Shown piece after piece: positions 22,163 to 33,674 of a stretch of DNA of 64,000 bases. Source of the stretch: Bos javanicus (Eukaryota > Chordata > Mammalia > Artiodactyla > Bovidae). The translations under genes were made by a program, and so were the position numbers. Under the pieces are notes generated by a model. It searched no databases, was not told the DNA's origin, and saw nothing but the letters and a program-made list of their open reading frames with translations. The stretch is from the NCBI RefSeq assembly GCF_032452875.1, contig NC_083881.1:59589689-59653688 (forward strand), read 5' to 3'. Every line of letters starts with the position of its first letter. Position 1 is the stretch's first letter.

Positions 22163-22405
22163 GACTATGGCTTGAAACCTGAATGTCTGAGTTCAAATAT
22201 TGACTCCTCAACTCACCAATATGTGACTTAGGGAAAGTTATTGAACTCCTCTCGCCTTAGTTTCTTCATCATAGATGAGGAATGACAATTGTACCTATCC
22301 TCTGTGAATGTTGTAAAGATCAAATAAATTAGACAATTATAGCACTTATAATATTAGCTAGCGTATGACCTGCTATCAGTAGCTGTTAAAAATTACTACT
22401 ACTGT
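22163..22405 (+). mobile_element. MIR SINE
   Basis: Follows the MIR order: 5' part with GAGTTCAAATATTGACTC, core ATGTGACTTAGGGAAAGTTATT...CCTTAGTTTCTTCATC, then TTGTAAAGATCAAATAAATTAG. Diverged as expected for an ancient mammalian SINE. Confidence 0.82.
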
Positions 22406-23229
22406 GATATAATTATACTGCAATAGTTGCTTGAATGAAGCAATTTGGAATGATCAAAATTATGTTTATTTAACATGAATTCAAATTGAAATAAGACACT
22501 TGCTTAGATGCCTTAAATAAATGTGAGTATCTTAAGGTTGATCATATCAACTTTTTTCTTAGTCTGGTAAGAATACCCAGCAATAATGTCTCAGTTGTGT
22601 GTTCATAATGTATTTTAAAGCTAAGCATAATAAATTATCATTCACACACACCATGTAAGTTCTCCCTATTGGAACAAAATTGCCTTTTTATTAATGGCAT
22701 TGCCTTGAATCACATGACAACTTGCCTTACCTTGGTATTTCTCTTTGCCTAAATTAGAAGAGAAAGGCATAAAAATGTATGTTTTCCTTCAGCAAATATA
22801 TTCATTATAATCTACTTGATTTGGATTTCCAAAAGCCTTTCTAGTAAATAACAGAATCTAATGATCAGTTTATCTATACTAGCAGGTACAGCTAGAGTAA
22901 ATGTCTTTACCCAAAGAATAATATAACAGTATTTCTATTTCTCTTGACTTCTTATATCTTATTCTAAGACCTTTAGCCTGGTCTCATGTTAGTTGTCTCC
23001 TGTGTCTCCATTAACTACTAACATGGTTCGAGGTGATGCAGTACTATTGTAGTTGACTCGTTTGGTGCCCCAGCTTCCTTCCCTGGTAAAATCTGGTGCA
23101 GAGGGCCATTCCTACATTCCTGTAGGTGTCACCGCTGCAAGGTTTGCTGAAGTCCTCCCAGGGGGACTATGCTTGGGCAGTTAGAGCCCCCTTACCATGA
23201 AGTACCTGAAAGTTCTCTCATACTCTCTC
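22406..23229. other. Unassigned DNA
   Basis: No repeat or gene signature recognised. Confidence 0.45.
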
Positions 23230-23530
23230 ATATCTCCTCCCTGTAGTGCAACCCATAACTAACGACTGAGCAGTGGCGGATATGAAAACCCAGATTCTTG
23301 CATCAAGGAGGAGCAAAGTCTATGCTGCTGCTTACACGCTCATGCTCACCTTTGGGGCCAGGCTGAGGCTAGACTTCTGAAACCATTTCCTCATTTAGTT
23401 TCTTCCCCTTGATTATTTTGCTTCCTTCACTCCAGTACACATTTCTCTTGAGAGTAAAAATGAATAAACCCACTTGCACATGACTACCAGTCTCACGTTC
23501 TGCTCCTAGGAAACCCTCCTAAGACAGGTA
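23230..23530 (+). repeat. Possible old LTR-like repeat end
   Basis: The end AATGAATAAACCCACTTGC...CTGCTCCTAGGAAACCCTCC and CTAAGACAGG has the look of an old retroviral-type repeat 3' part with an AATAAA signal. Family not fixed; based on pattern memory only. Confidence 0.35.
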
Positions 23531-23534
23531 CATA

Positions 23535-23684
23535 GGGATGGAGCCAGGATTCCAGTGCTTCCCCTGAAGAGCGAGACTTTAGAAAAAACTCACTTACCAC
23601 TCTAAGCCTCAGTGTTCAACTTAGAAAATGATGATAATGAAACTTTATTTCCACCACAGCACTGTTGTGATTCACAGATGTACA
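23535..23684 (+). mobile_element. MIR SINE, left part (split by BovB)
   Basis: CTCACTTACCACTCTAAGCC TCAG and ATGATGATAATGAAAC follow MIR core wording. The element continues at 24292 after the BovB insertion. Confidence 0.65.
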
Positions 23685-24291
23685 TCAGTTCAGTTTAGTT
23701 CACTCGCTCAGTCGTGTCTGACTCTTTGCAACCCCATGAATCGCAGCACGCCAGGCCTCCCTGTCCATCACCAACTCCCGGAGTTCACTCAGACTCACGT
23801 CCATCGAGTCAGTGATGCCATCCAGCCATCTCATCCTCTGTCGTCCCCTTCTCCTCCTGCCCCCAATCCCTCCCAGCATCAGTCTTTTCCAATGAGTCAA
23901 CTCTTCGCATGAGGTGGCCAAAGTACTGGAGTTTCAGCTTTAGCATTACTCCTTCCAAAGAACACCCAGGGCTGATCTCCTTCAGAATGGACTGGTTGGA
24001 TCTCCTTGCAGTCCAAGGGACTCTCAAGAGTCTTCTCCAACACCACAGTTCAAAAGCATCAATTCTTCGGTACTCAGCTTTCTTCACAGTCCAACTCTCA
24101 CATCTGTATATGACCACAGGAAAAACCATAGCCTTGACTAGACAGATCTTTGTTGGCAAAGTAATGTCTCTGCTTTTTAAAATGCTGTCTAGGTTGGTCA
24201 TAACTTTCCTTCCAAGGAGTAAGCGTCTTTTAATTTCATGGCTGCAGTCACCATCTGCAGTGATTTTGGAGCCCCCAAAAATAAAGTCATA
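23685..24291 (-). mobile_element. BovB LINE fragment inserted in a MIR
   Basis: About 0.6 kb, from the TCAGTTCAGTTTAGTTCAC tail complement to GATTTTGGAGCCCCCAAAAA. The RT C-terminal frame on the minus strand is open apart from a 2-base loss near 23881 (CATCAGTC versus CATCAGAGTC in sister copies). Low divergence indicates a young copy. No convincing target duplication. Confidence 0.94.
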
Positions 24292-24345
24292 AGATGCTTA
24301 AAAGGGCATGTGCAAATGTAAGCACTTTGAGCTAGCCCTTCTCAG
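24292..24345 (+). mobile_element. MIR SINE, right part
   Basis: GCATGTGCAAATGTAAGCAC TTTG fits the MIR 3' stretch (ATGTAAAGCACTTTG) and continues the fragment ending at 23684. Confidence 0.55.
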
Positions 24346-25528
24346 TGATTTTTAAATTTTCTTTAAAATAGAAAATATTTATTAAGGAAAGTAGTAGTGC
24401 CCAGTTGAGACAGTAACCACTTTAAATTACAGTTTCTATGTGTTAATACAATATTGAATATGATTTTTTTTTCTATTCTGAAGGAATTGTAGTTAAAGCC
24501 CCAAAGCCAAATAAAAGAATTTGAGTCACACATATTTTTACAATTTCCATTAAGTTACTAAGAAATGGAGCCAGAACCTTCCTCTATAGCTCACAGAAGA
24601 TGCAGAAGAACCAGCTTACTGATGCCATACTTCACATCCCACCCTGGATGGGAAGGAACATCCTTCCTCCAGTACTCAGGCAGGAGACAGAGAGCCAGAG
24701 GAGTGAGTTTAGCTGATAACCCTTCCTGTCCCCTCCCTTGCCTCTGCAAATGGGTCTCTACCTTCCATAGCGGCTAACTGATGTAGAAAATTCTAGAAGG
24801 TGATACTGTGGCCTGGTCTTTGTCTGGATGTTTTCATTTCTGGGTATTCATTCCACTGAAGTGGAGAGAGATTCCAGGAAAGTGACAAATGCCTTGATCT
24901 GAATGGTTCTAAATCTGAGAGATTTGATAATGAAGGCTTGCCACAAGGGGGGAGGGACTGTAAAACAGGGTAGAATGGTAGAAGAAGCCTTTGCTCCAGG
25001 AGGAAAGAAAGGGTGTGGAAGTTCAACAGGAGTTATTGATTCCCTTAGACATGGATAGGATGGATGGAACTGTTGGCAGGGACCAACAGGAGAAAATGCT
25101 GCCTTTTTCTAAAGAAGTTTTCACTGAAGACAGAAGCTAAACAGGATCTTGAAGAATTATACATCACATCAGCTGTAAGCTGAATCTGAAGGAGCCAGAG
25201 CAAGACAAAGGAAACTTACATAAAAGTGATTTAAGATCAGTGACACAAGAGAATCCCAGGTCATTCCCCTTTCCTTCTTTCTAGCCCCTGGCTCTATAGG
25301 AGCTAGACCCAGGAAAAGAGTGATAGGTTTGCAGGGAGAAAGAAGGAGTAAAACAGAACTGTCTTCCCTTGAGAATCCTATCCTCTGATGACAAATCGAA
25401 TTAGCACAGAGGAGAGGGACGTTCTGACTGGATAGGAAATTTACAAAATCTGCCCAAGGTTTCATTGAAGACAGGACAATTCTACAGGATACGGTAATGA
25501 TTAAAAAACATAATGAAATCAAAATAGA
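24346..25528. other. Unassigned DNA
   Basis: No convincing family or exon. Open frames of 77 and 117 codons on the minus strand show no recognisable domain. Confidence 0.4.
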
Positions 25529-25645
25529 AAGTTCTCGGAGGTCAGTGGTTAGGACTCAGTGCTTTCACTGCCAAAGGCGAAGGTTCAATCCCTGGTTGGG
25601 AAAACAAAATCCCACAAGCCATACAGCACAGCCAAATGAATGAGA
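25529..25645 (+). mobile_element. CHR-type tRNA-derived SINE
   Basis: GGTCAGTGGTTAGGACTCAG, GAAGGTTCAATCCCTGGTTG, AAAATCCCACAAGCC and CAGCACAGCCAAA follow the cetartiodactyl CHR SINE from head to tail. This is an older layer than the Bov SINEs. Confidence 0.85.
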
Positions 25646-25799
25646 TCACTTTATACTCTACTGAGTTCAGACTCTTCAGAATATAGCTTCATATCAGTAG
25701 ATAATTAGACCTGAAAATTATCTAAACTAAGACTGCAAAATTTTATAGCCAAGGTATCTAGATTAGTATTAAAGGATTATAGAGTAAGGGAGCTTATTT

Positions 25800-25922
25800 A
25801 CGGACAAGAGAATGGGCTTTATTGCCAGACCAAACTTGACATCCTTATTCTTCACTTCCTAGCTAAGTGACTGAGGGCAAGCCTTTTAGACTCCCTAAGT
25901 CTGGGTTTACTCATCTAAAGTG
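25800..25922 (+). mobile_element. MIR SINE, 5' portion
   Basis: GAATGGGCTTTATTGCCAGACC followed by CTAGCTAAGTGACTGAGGGC and a TTACTCATCTAAAG block match the MIR core region. Confidence 0.65.
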
Positions 25923-27559
25923 TTCTCCAAAGGAGCAGATTGACCATCCACATTCACCAAGTTCTGACACTCAGGGGCTGAATCGGGTTCCCTCCTTTCT
26001 GCTGCTCTCAGGTCTTTTTTCCTCCATAACAAACTATTAGTTCAAAAATCTCTTCAGCTGATAATTTTGCAGATTGTGCTGACTCAGGGTTTAAAAAGAA
26101 AGAAATGAGTTCTCAAAATATATTCTTCAGGACAGAAGCTGCAGTCATCATCACCTGCAGGCTGAATCCGGCACATTTCACAGCTTCTAATTGCTCCTGG
26201 ATTGTACAAAAGCAGGACTGTCCAGAATAGACAGGGCTACTGCCTTTGACTGGGTGGCCAGGGGTAGCAGAGGCCAAAGAGGTGGTCTGCCTGAATTTCC
26301 CCAAATGTTTACCCCTTGCAAGGCTCTGTCTGTCCAGAGGAGTAGCTTTAAAGTGCTGAACAGACTGGTGGTAACCCTAATTATCATCCTAAATTATGTG
26401 TAAAATTATAGACTGCTGAGGAAGAAGCTGGATTCAGCAACCTTCCTGTGAATTTTGTGCGCCTCCAAGGGAGAAATGGAAATAGATAAGTCAGCAGGAT
26501 TTTGAGGATGCAGTGTAACAGGTGGGAGAAAAACCTGGCAAAGAAGCTTTAAAAAAAGAGCTGCATATGGTTCTAGAAAACTCACTCTATGCCATCAAAT
26601 GAACCAAATAGTTAAAAAGTGATTTGTCACAGTATCTATTAAAAATCTTCTGTTTCTGCTATTATCAGGGTGTTATATTCCCCTTAGGTAAACTACAGCA
26701 CTCGCCGTAGAGTGATAGTCATTATTTCTGAGTCAAGATCATTGGTCACTCAGTCCTCTGCTAGTCTCAATATGGAATGAACAGAGAGATCTGAATTGTT
26801 CATCAATAATAATTTCTGGTTAATTATAATATGAATAAGATATGCAGAAAAACACGGATGTGTTGTTTCCTGTGGGAGATATATTTATAGAAGAGATGAA
26901 ATTTTAGAGCAAAAATATAAATATTTATAGATGGAGAAATATATAGATGGAGAAAAAGTAAATGACTTATTATTTAGAATATATTCAACTAAAAGAGTAA
27001 TTGAAATAAAAATATAAATTCTTATGCCTAAGATAACAAGTGTGATAGAGAAAAAAGGTGGTAAATAAATATTTCTCTAAATAAAATATTAGAAAAAATT
27101 CAGAACAAGTCATTTGTATTTAAGAATTTGCACTTCAATGCACAGAGAAGAGTTAACAAGTACATATAAACTGCTATTTTCTTTATCAGGCAAAAATATG
27201 ATCTTCACTCTAATGATGATATCATACTTGAAAGAATTATTTGTTCAAAAGCTCTTCTTCTAATGGAAGATGTCAAGCATAAGTAAACTTTCTGAAGTGA
27301 GTTATTCAGCCTTTCTCTCCTTTGTATCTCTGCTTGTATCTTACAGTAGGAAATATATATTTCATATTTATTGGAGAAAATTAGATCCATGATGCAAAGG
27401 GTAGTTACAGAGATCAATAGATAGCCTTTATAAGATGTTAACAAAGGACAAAGAAGCAAGGAAGTTGTGTTAGCATTCCTAGGTGTTCATTATAGCAGAC
27501 TGTGTTTTCTAAAACAGACAGATGTCGAGTCTTACATGATCTTTCTCACATGCCCTTCT
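25923..27559. other. Unassigned DNA
   Basis: About 1.6 kb without a recognisable repeat or exon. The 26100-26400 part has higher GC and overlapping small open frames on both strands but no domain. Confidence 0.4.
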
Positions 27560-27955
27560 ATTTCAAAGAATAGTCACACAATACTGTGTGACTTCTAAGA
27601 CTAAGTCATAAAAGATAACAGGGCCTTCACCTGGCTCATCACTCAGGCTGTTCGCTAGAGCCCAGCCATTGTGTTATGAGGAAGCCCAAACCACACAGAT
27701 AGGCTACTTGTTAATGTTCCAGGCAATAGCCCCAGGTAAGGTCCCAGCAACAGTCAGCGTCAAGACATGTGAGTGAGAAATAAACCTTTAGATGATTCCA
27801 GTATCAGCTCCGGCTGATGACAAGTATAGCAGAGATGAGGTGCCCTCACAGACCTTTACATAAATTGGGACTGGTGAACAAAATAAGTATCATTGTTTAA
27901 AGCCACTATGTTTCAAGATGGTTTGTTACACAGCAAAAAATAACTAAGACAATCA
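27560..27955 (+). mobile_element. Ancient LTR-like interspersed repeat
   Basis: Blocks AAGTCATAAAAGATAACAGG, TTATGAGGAAGCCCAAACC, GACATGTGAGTGAG, GATGATTCCAG and the end TTTAAAGCCACTATG...GGTTTGTTACACAGC...ATAACTAAGACA follow one old mammalian repeat. A second copy of the same family appears at 61890-62312. The terminal pattern suggests a MaLR/ERVL-type LTR, but I cannot fix the family. No viral coding sequence is present. Confidence 0.6.
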
Positions 27956-28680
27956 TAAAAACTATTTGGCCAGACAAGAGTATAATGATATGTTTTTTTG
28001 GACACAGGTCAAAATACTAGAACAGTTTAGAAATAATGTGAAGGGGACTTGCATTTTTAGCACCATGCTTTTTTAAGCACACTTGCATTATTTTAGCACA
28101 GTGCTTACCACATAATAGATACATAAAAATTCATTTAATTTACTTGAAAATCACATTCTGATAAAGCAACCTGAACTTGTCATGCTATACTCTTGGCCAG
28201 AATAATAAAGTGTTAGTAAGAAAGAATAAAAGAGATATCTGTTAGCATGTACAACAGTCTTCCTCCTGTTTCTGATGGTAGCCCTCTACTTATCTTATTG
28301 TACAATCAACAAATTTCTATACCATGTACATGGGGGAAGTGATGATTCAGTCTGGCTAGTAAGAATATTGCACCCCCCACAGTACAATGATTGTTAACTA
28401 ATAGGCAAGTTGTCAAAGCAAAGCCAATTAGTATCGTCCTTGACTGGGAGAAAGAGGGTCTCTCTCTCGCATTTTAAGTTCTAAGGATACGAGCAACCAT
28501 CTTCCTGCTCCTGGAGAAAACCTAATTAAGAATGAAGCTTGAATAGGAAAAAATGGAGCCAAAACATGCAAACAGAGGATAAGCTTTTGATGATGTCACC
28601 TCAGACTCCAGAATCAGTAATGCCTGATGCTAATCTCACTCTTCTTTTCAGCTATGGAACTCAAAACTCTCTTTCTTTGC
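27956..28680. other. Mostly unassigned; right end may be an old repeat
   Basis: 28590-28680 (GATGATGTCACCTCAGACTC...AATGCCTGATGC) resembles an old mammalian repeat into which the next BovB inserted. The rest is unrecognised. Confidence 0.4.
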
Positions 28681-28693
28681 TAAGATTTTGGTT

Positions 28694-29360
28694 CAGTTCA
28701 TTTCAGTTCAGTCGCTCAGCTGTGTTCAACTCTTTGGGACCCCATGGACTGCAGCACACTAGCCTCCCTGTCCATCACCAACTCCCAAACCTTGCTCAAA
28801 CTCATGTCCTTTGAGTTGGTGATGCCATCCAACCAACTCATCCTCTGTCATCTCCTTCTCCTTCCGTCTTCAATCTTTCCCAGCATCAGGGTCTTTTCAA
28901 ATGAGTCAGTTCTTCACATCAGGTGGCCAAAGTATTGGAGTTTAAGCTTCAGCATCAGTCTTTCCAATGAATATTCAGGATTGATCTCCTTTAGGATGGA
29001 CTGGCTGGATCTCCTTGCAGTCCAAGGGAGTCTCAAGAATCTTCTCCAACACCACAGTTCAAAAGCATCAATTTTTCAGCACTCAGCTTTTTTTTACAGT
29101 CCAGCTCTCACTTCTATACATGACTACTGGAAAAACCATAGCTTTGATTAGATGGACCTTTGTTGGCCAAGTAATGTCTGCTTTTTAACAAGCTCTCTAG
29201 GTTGGTCATAACTTTTCTTCCAAGGAGCAAGTGTCTTTTAATTTCATGGCTGCCGTCACCATCTGCAGTGATTTTGAAGTCCCCCCAATTTTTTAAGTGA
29301 TTTTGGAGCCCCCTCAAAATTAAGTAAAAATTGTAAAAAAAAAAAAAGTAACCCCAAAAT
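28694..29360 (-). mobile_element. BovB LINE fragment with 13-bp target duplication
   Basis: TAAGATTTTGGTT at 28681-28693 is repeated exactly at 29361-29373. Recognisable BovB runs from the CAGTTCATTTCAGTTCAG tail complement to about 29284. The last about 75 bp inside the target duplication are filler: a second, offset copy of the GTGATTTTGGAG block (29298-29309) and an A-run at about 29336-29347. Moderately diverged. Confidence 0.92.
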
Positions 29361-29373
29361 TAAGATTTTGGTT

Positions 29374-30921
29374 ACTTATTATGAAAACTTGGTATTAAAT
29401 CTGTATCCTAATTGACATTAATGGAAACTGTTCAGCCAATACGAGTCATTTGGAAAAGCAGAAGTGATAGAAACATTGGGAGATTAACATGATGTTTTCT
29501 TAAAGGTCATAATACTCGGAAGAATACTGGGGAAGTCAGTCCAGATGAAAATATAGCAACTGTTTCATAGCCAGCGTCTAAAAAGGAAGATAATTCAATA
29601 ACGCTAGAACATTCTAAATTAAAGAAAATTTAACTATATAATCACAAACCATATCAATATCAGAAAAATGCAGATGTTTACTCTGTTCGCTGATACTAAA
29701 TTAATTACCATATGTTTTGCTGTCACAGAATGGCTTAATTTTCCCTGAAACTTTAGATACTAAAAGTTGTTTTGCAAAAAGCAAATTGTTTTAGAGGAAA
29801 TAAAAGAGGGTAGAGCCTAGACATTGACAACCTCATCAAAACAAACTTTTTTTTTTTTGGAGAAATTTCAATGATATATGGATTCTTTAGGTAGAAGTGT
29901 ATTCTGCAGTGGAACCAAAAATAATAAACTGGATGATCAAAAAATGACAAACAAACCCAAACGCCACTGAGAAAATTCTGAAGAGCCTTGACCAATATGA
30001 AAACATTTTTAGATCATGAAAATACATCTCAAAATAATTCTCAGCTATCAATAATATAATGAAGCATCATCTGAGAAGTCAGCCATTCGAAGTAGCTAGG
30101 TGTTTACAGGAGCAAACAATAGGTTTTTTTTCTTATGTAAATACTGTATCCTCTACAAAGTCTGGCATAACACAAATAATTTTTCCTAATTAATCAGTGT
30201 ATTATGTACTTGGGAGCTGTAAAGCAAAGGAGTACTTTAAAAGAGGGACATCTGTTTGCAGTTTCAGCCTTATTTGTTAAGGTTATCTTTGAACAAACTT
30301 GAAATGTAAATGATAACTATAAAAGATGGAAAAATCCATTCCAAAAAGCTGTATAAACAGCTAAATTGTCTCAGGAAATTATAATCCAAAAGAAAGTGAG
30401 ACTTTTAAAAATGCTATTACTACTACTGCTGCTGCTACTAATAATAATACTAATAATACAATGGTAATAACTGATAGGAATGGTCTTTTTAAATATATGT
30501 GGAACAAGGGGAACAAAAAAGGATTGGGCCACCTCACAGAATGGACAATATAAGGTTACCAAATGATGAGAAATGAATGTGCTTCAATTTCACTCCCATC
30601 TTCTATGGAAGAAAGTTGCTTTTAAACTGAGAAAGGGGGAATAAACATGGTTGAGGAAATAGAAACCTAAGATGGGTGAGGAGACAGCGTAGTGCTAAGA
30701 CGCTGTAAGACAAATTCAGGTCTCTCAGCTCACAAAAATGTATCTCCTAACACAAAAGGAACTTTCAGCTGTGAGCCCGGAACCACACTAGCAAGCTCTG
30801 TACAATCCTTAACAGGAGCTATGCCAGAAAACTTAAATTAATGTGGCAGTTCAATGTTAAACATAAAAAAGGGGATGCAATCAGACTCCAGCAAGCTTTA
30901 TTTTAAAATTTAAAAATGTCT
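29374..30921. other. Unassigned AT-rich DNA
   Basis: No gene or repeat recognised other than the trinucleotide tract at 30414. Confidence 0.45.
30414..30461. repeat. Trinucleotide microsatellite (TAC/TGC/TAA)n
   Basis: Imperfect three-base periodicity, ATTACTACTACTGCTGCTGC then AATAATAATACTAATAAT. Confidence 0.88.
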
Positions 30922-30933
30922 AGGGTTTATTAT

Positions 30934-31215
30934 CGGAGAAGGCAATGGCACTCCACTCCAGTACTCTTGCCTGGAATATCCCATGGACGGAGGAGCCTGG
31001 TAGGCTGCAGTCCATGGGCTCGCAAAGAGTCAGACACGACTGAGGGACTTCACTTTCACTTTTCACTTTCATGCATTGGAGAAGGAAATGGCAACCCACT
31101 CCAGTGTTCTTGCCTGGAGAATCCCAGGGACGGGGGAGCCTGGTGGGCTGCCGTCTATGGGGTCCCACAGAGTCGGACACAACTGAAGCGACTTAGCAGC
31201 AGCAGCAGCAGCAGC
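30934..31215 (+). mobile_element. Full-length young BovA2 SINE dimer
   Basis: Both units, the CACTTTCATGCATTGG linker and a pure CAG-repeat tail are intact. Perfect duplication AGGGTTTATTAT at 30922-30933 and 31216-31227. Lowest divergence of any SINE here, so a likely recent and possibly polymorphic insertion. Confidence 0.97.
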
Positions 31216-31494
31216 AGGGTTTATTATAAAATGAGTGGAAAAAAAATTTAGAAAGAAAGCAGTAATCACAAGGAACCAGCAGAGGTTCACCAAGATAAAC
31301 TGTGTACCACTAGTACAATTTTTATTTTGCACAGAAATATTGTAGAAAGGGTGAATAACTTGAAAATAGTTCCTTCTCTAAGTGTAATTGTATTCATAAA
31401 CACAACTGGACAAATAGCACATGCCACAGAAGGCAAAACCTTTTATACAAACTTACATGAAATACTTAGGTCTGCAGATGATTAAGGTAATAGA

Positions 31495-31727
31495 ACTTGG
31501 TAATTAAAAGCATAGATTCTTGAGATACACTGCCTGATTTTGCCACATAATATGTGACTTTGGACGAGTCATGTAATTTCTCTGCATCTTTTCATCTTAA
31601 CACATGAATAGTGAAAATACCTACTTCATAGCTTTGTTGGGAAGGTTAATGAATAAATACTGGTAAAGCAGTGAGGACAGTATCTGGCACAAATTTAGAA
31701 CTAAATAGTGTTAATCTTTATTATCAC
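31495..31727 (+). mobile_element. MIR SINE
   Basis: AAAAGCATAGATTCTTGAGA start, TATGTGACTTTGGACGAGTC core, then GGGAAGGTTAATGAATAAATAC and AGTATCTGGCACA follow the MIR consensus. Confidence 0.82.
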
Positions 31728-32666
31728 TGTAATTCTGGCTCAAATTAGGACAAAGCGAAGAAACACAAACTTAAACTACAATATGTGTGTTTGTTCTGAT
31801 GGAATAAACAAAATTAGGCAGTACCTAATATATGAAGGTATCTGGGGAGGTGATAGGAGCACAGAGATGGAAGAAGAAAATCATGGAGGAAGGACTTTAG
31901 GGTCATGACAGACTCTACTCTCCTCTGTTCAAGTCTGCAGCATTGATTCACATTTTTTTTGATTATTTGCTAGAGACACTAGTATTACCTTAACTCATAT
32001 ATGCTGGGTATACCACTACTTCTCTTTTCCTACTAAAACAATAGATAAGTTTTTAAACTTCTTCAACTTTTAAACTGATGTGGTCTAGTTGTTATTTTAG
32101 TTTTAATTTCTTTGATTATCAGAGAGGATGACATAGTGTGATTAGGATGTCATGAATGGTGAACAGTTTCAACAGGATAAAAGACCCAAGGGACTTAGTT
32201 GATTAATAGTAGAACATAAACCAAAAATTTGATCAGCATACAAGTGGCATGGGGGATTGACTGATGCTTATAAAAAGGGAGGAAATAGTGTCATGAAATT
32301 TTCCAGCACTCAGACCAAACCTGTACTTCAAAAACGGGCACACTCTTTAGAGGGGACACTAGTGAACTATCTCAATGAGGAGGACTGGGATATTGCTCCT
32401 GCAATACAGATTCCTTAAAGGGTGGAGACAGTATGACTCAGTAATGGTAATAGGTACCTCTTGGGGGTAGATATACTCCTCATTCCCTCATTAGAAAAAC
32501 AGCTCAGTTTACTTGCACAATGGGCCTGATGATTTAAAACTTTAAGAAAACCAGAAAGCACAGCTTGTTGGACAGATCACGTCACACTCTGACCACATCC
32601 AGTTTGCATCAATCCCTCATGTCAATATACCAAAAAACACACAAGTGCATGCATATATATGTACAA
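31728..32666. other. Unassigned DNA
   Basis: Nothing recognised. Confidence 0.45.
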
Positions 32667-32905
32667 GGGCTTCCCTGGTGGCTCAGTCAGTGAAGAATCA
32701 GTCTGCAATGCAGGAGACCAAGATTCGATCCCTGGATCAGGAAGATCCCCTGGAGAAGGAAATAGCAATCCACTCCAATATTCTTGCCTGGAGAATCCCA
32801 TGGACAGAGAATCCCATGGAGAATCCCCTGGACAGAATGTAGCCTGGTGGGCTACAGTCCCTGGGGTCACAAAGAGTTGAACATGACTTAGTGACTAAAC
32901 CGCCA
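32667..32905 (+). mobile_element. Bov-tA SINE with small internal duplication
   Basis: Head GGGCTTCCCTGGTGGCTCAG, B-box-like GATTCGATCC at 32722-32731, tail AACATGACTTAGTGACTAAA. The AATCCCATGGACAGAG block is followed by a shortened second and third AATCCC..TGGA copy, so this SINE is longer than its relatives. Confidence 0.95.
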
Positions 32906-32952
32906 CCAGCACATACAAGCACCCGCACACGACACACACACGCATCACACCT
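32906..32952. repeat. CA-rich tract after the SINE tail
   Basis: Imperfect CACA/CGCA run directly after the Bov-tA 3' end, as often seeded by SINE tails. Confidence 0.75.
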
Positions 32953-32959
32953 TCCACTA

Positions 32960-33183
32960 GCATCCTTATTAAGCTCTTCGTTTGTGCCAGACCCCATTCT
33001 AAGTGCTTTCTGTGTATGAACTGACTTACAAAAATTCACATCAGTTCTCTGAGATAGATTCTATTATTATCTCTATAGAACAGGTGATAAAACTGAAGCC
33101 CAGAGAGAGAAACCATGCTTGCTGTCACACAGCGTGTAAGAGGGATAGCTGGGATTTTAAGCATGTAGTTTGGTTCTAGGGTA
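32960..33183 (-). mobile_element. MIR SINE, minus strand
   Basis: GTTTGTGCCAGACCCCATTC, ATTATTATCTCTATAGAACAGG, GAAGCCCAGAGAGAG and GTCACACAGCGTGTAAGAGG are the complement of the MIR core in the right order. Confidence 0.88.
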
Positions 33184-33432
33184 AGTATAGCTAAACCATA
33201 ACTTTAAGGGTAAAATAATTAAAATCACAAAAGCAAACTAACCACTATAGTGATACATTTGGTGGGGATAACTGGAAAAAAATTTTTGAAGAAATCCCCC
33301 CAATCAGGCATTTCAGTAGGTTCATTGACTTATTTGTAGGAATAAATTTTTTTAAATAAAATCTTGTCATAAAAATATGTTCTCATATTTATTCTTAATT
33401 AATGCAATACACTATAATTCTAGCACCTAGGA

Positions 33433-33646
33433 TACTAGTGGTAAAGAATCTGTCTGTCAGTGCAGGAGACATAAGAGATGCAGGTTCAATCCCTGGGTTG
33501 GGAAGATCCCCTGGAGGGAGGCATGGCAATTTGCTCCAGTATTCTTGTCTGGGTAATCTCATGCATGGAGGAGCCTGGCAGGCTACAGTCCATAGGGTCA
33601 CAAAGAATCAGACACGACTGAAGCAACTTAGCACAGACAGCATGCA
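33433..33646 (+). mobile_element. Bov-tA SINE between 28-bp direct repeats
   Basis: Starts slightly inside the usual head at TACTAGTGGTAAAGAATC and ends CAACTTAGCACAGACAG. Direct repeats 33405-33432 and 33647-33674 match at 24 of 28 positions, with TAGCACCTAGGA identical. That is unusually long for a target duplication. Confidence 0.92.
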
Positions 33647-33674
33647 CAATATGCTGTAATTGTAGCACCTAGGA

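Noticed and set aside
30916..31251. Overlapping open frames on both strands
   Set aside because: Entirely inside a BovA2 SINE dimer, which is open in several frames by composition.
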